Shown: positions 23,448 through 23,532 of the stretch, piece after piece
Layout: every line of letters begins with the position of its first letter
Numbering within the stretch: the stretch's first letter is position 1
NCBI GenBank assembly: GCA_964654695.1
Contig: CAZZKJ010000040.1
Location: 1 to 23,532, forward strand
DNA: 23,532 bases
From: CAZZKJ01 sp964654695
GTDB taxonomy: Bacteria; Krumholzibacteriota; Krumholzibacteriia; WVZY01
Direction: 5' to 3'
Notes under the pieces: generated by a model
What the model was told of the DNA's origin: nothing
Database searches by the model: none
The model's input: the letters and a program-made list of their open reading frames with translations, nothing else
Made by a program: the position numbers and the translations under genes

Positions 23448-23532
23448 TACAAAGCTGCTTATATTATTCAAAAACTCGAGGAAGGCAGTCCCCAACCGCC
23501 TGTTAAAAGCGCTGGGCTGAAGATATCTGAAC

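Noticed and set aside
1..23532. tRNA, rRNA, CRISPR array, insertion sequence or phage genes
   Set aside because: No cloverleaf, regularly spaced repeats, transposase or integrase frame was seen on either strand.
23448..23532. Start of another gene at the right edge
   Set aside because: No start codon with a ribosome site and no extended open frame is visible in the last 85 bases.

Overview
The window reads as bacterial, Gram-negative chromosomal DNA. The evidence is exported proteins with Sec or Tat signals, c-type cytochromes, Shine-Dalgarno starts and sigma70-like promoters. Secreted peptidases dominate (an M14 carboxypeptidase-type protein, a paired M16 system and an exported tricorn-type S41 protease), next to an anaerobic-style respiratory complex. 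This suggests a peptide-degrading bacterium, perhaps an uncultured Acidobacteriota/Aminicenantes-like lineage. The lineage is an inference from gene style only; no rRNA or other phylogenetic marker gene was recognised here.

Layout. 1-1397 is the 3' part of an M14-type peptidase gene that begins outside the window. 1415-2614 is a GT4-type glycosyltransferase. 2678-4027 (minus strand) is a putative lipoprotein with an Ig-like domain and a beta-propeller. A divergent regulatory region (4028-4342) then leads into gatE (4343-6274) and gatD (6277-7668). Together these encode a complete archaeal-type GatDE, the Glu-tRNA(Gln) amidotransferase that in textbook accounts is confined to Archaea.

7749-14488 is a respiratory operon with its own near-consensus promoter and a CRP/FNR-type box. 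It encodes a pentaheme cytochrome c, a Tat-exported molybdopterin-oxidoreductase-family protein, a four-cluster ferredoxin subunit, an NrfD/ActC-type quinone-site membrane subunit, a small two-helix membrane protein, and a cytochrome made of four tandem monoheme domains. The first four genes match the order of Qrc and the logic of alternative complex III. The last two are additions that could carry electrons to or from periplasmic partners.

14494-17360 (minus strand) is a translationally coupled pair of M16 peptidases, one with the zinc motif and one without. 17361-17781 is a regulatory stretch. 17782-19038 is a membrane heme sensor with a DUF3365-like domain, HAMP, coiled coil and a terminal double Cys-pair module but no kinase. 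A single-PAS protein (19134-19466), an exported tricorn protease homologue (19576-22893) and a small metallophosphoesterase (22959-23447) follow. The last 85 bases hold nothing I can name.

The two parts most worth attention are the archaeal-type GatDE with its structured leader, and the hybrid Act/Qrc-like complex ending in a tetra-domain cytochrome.
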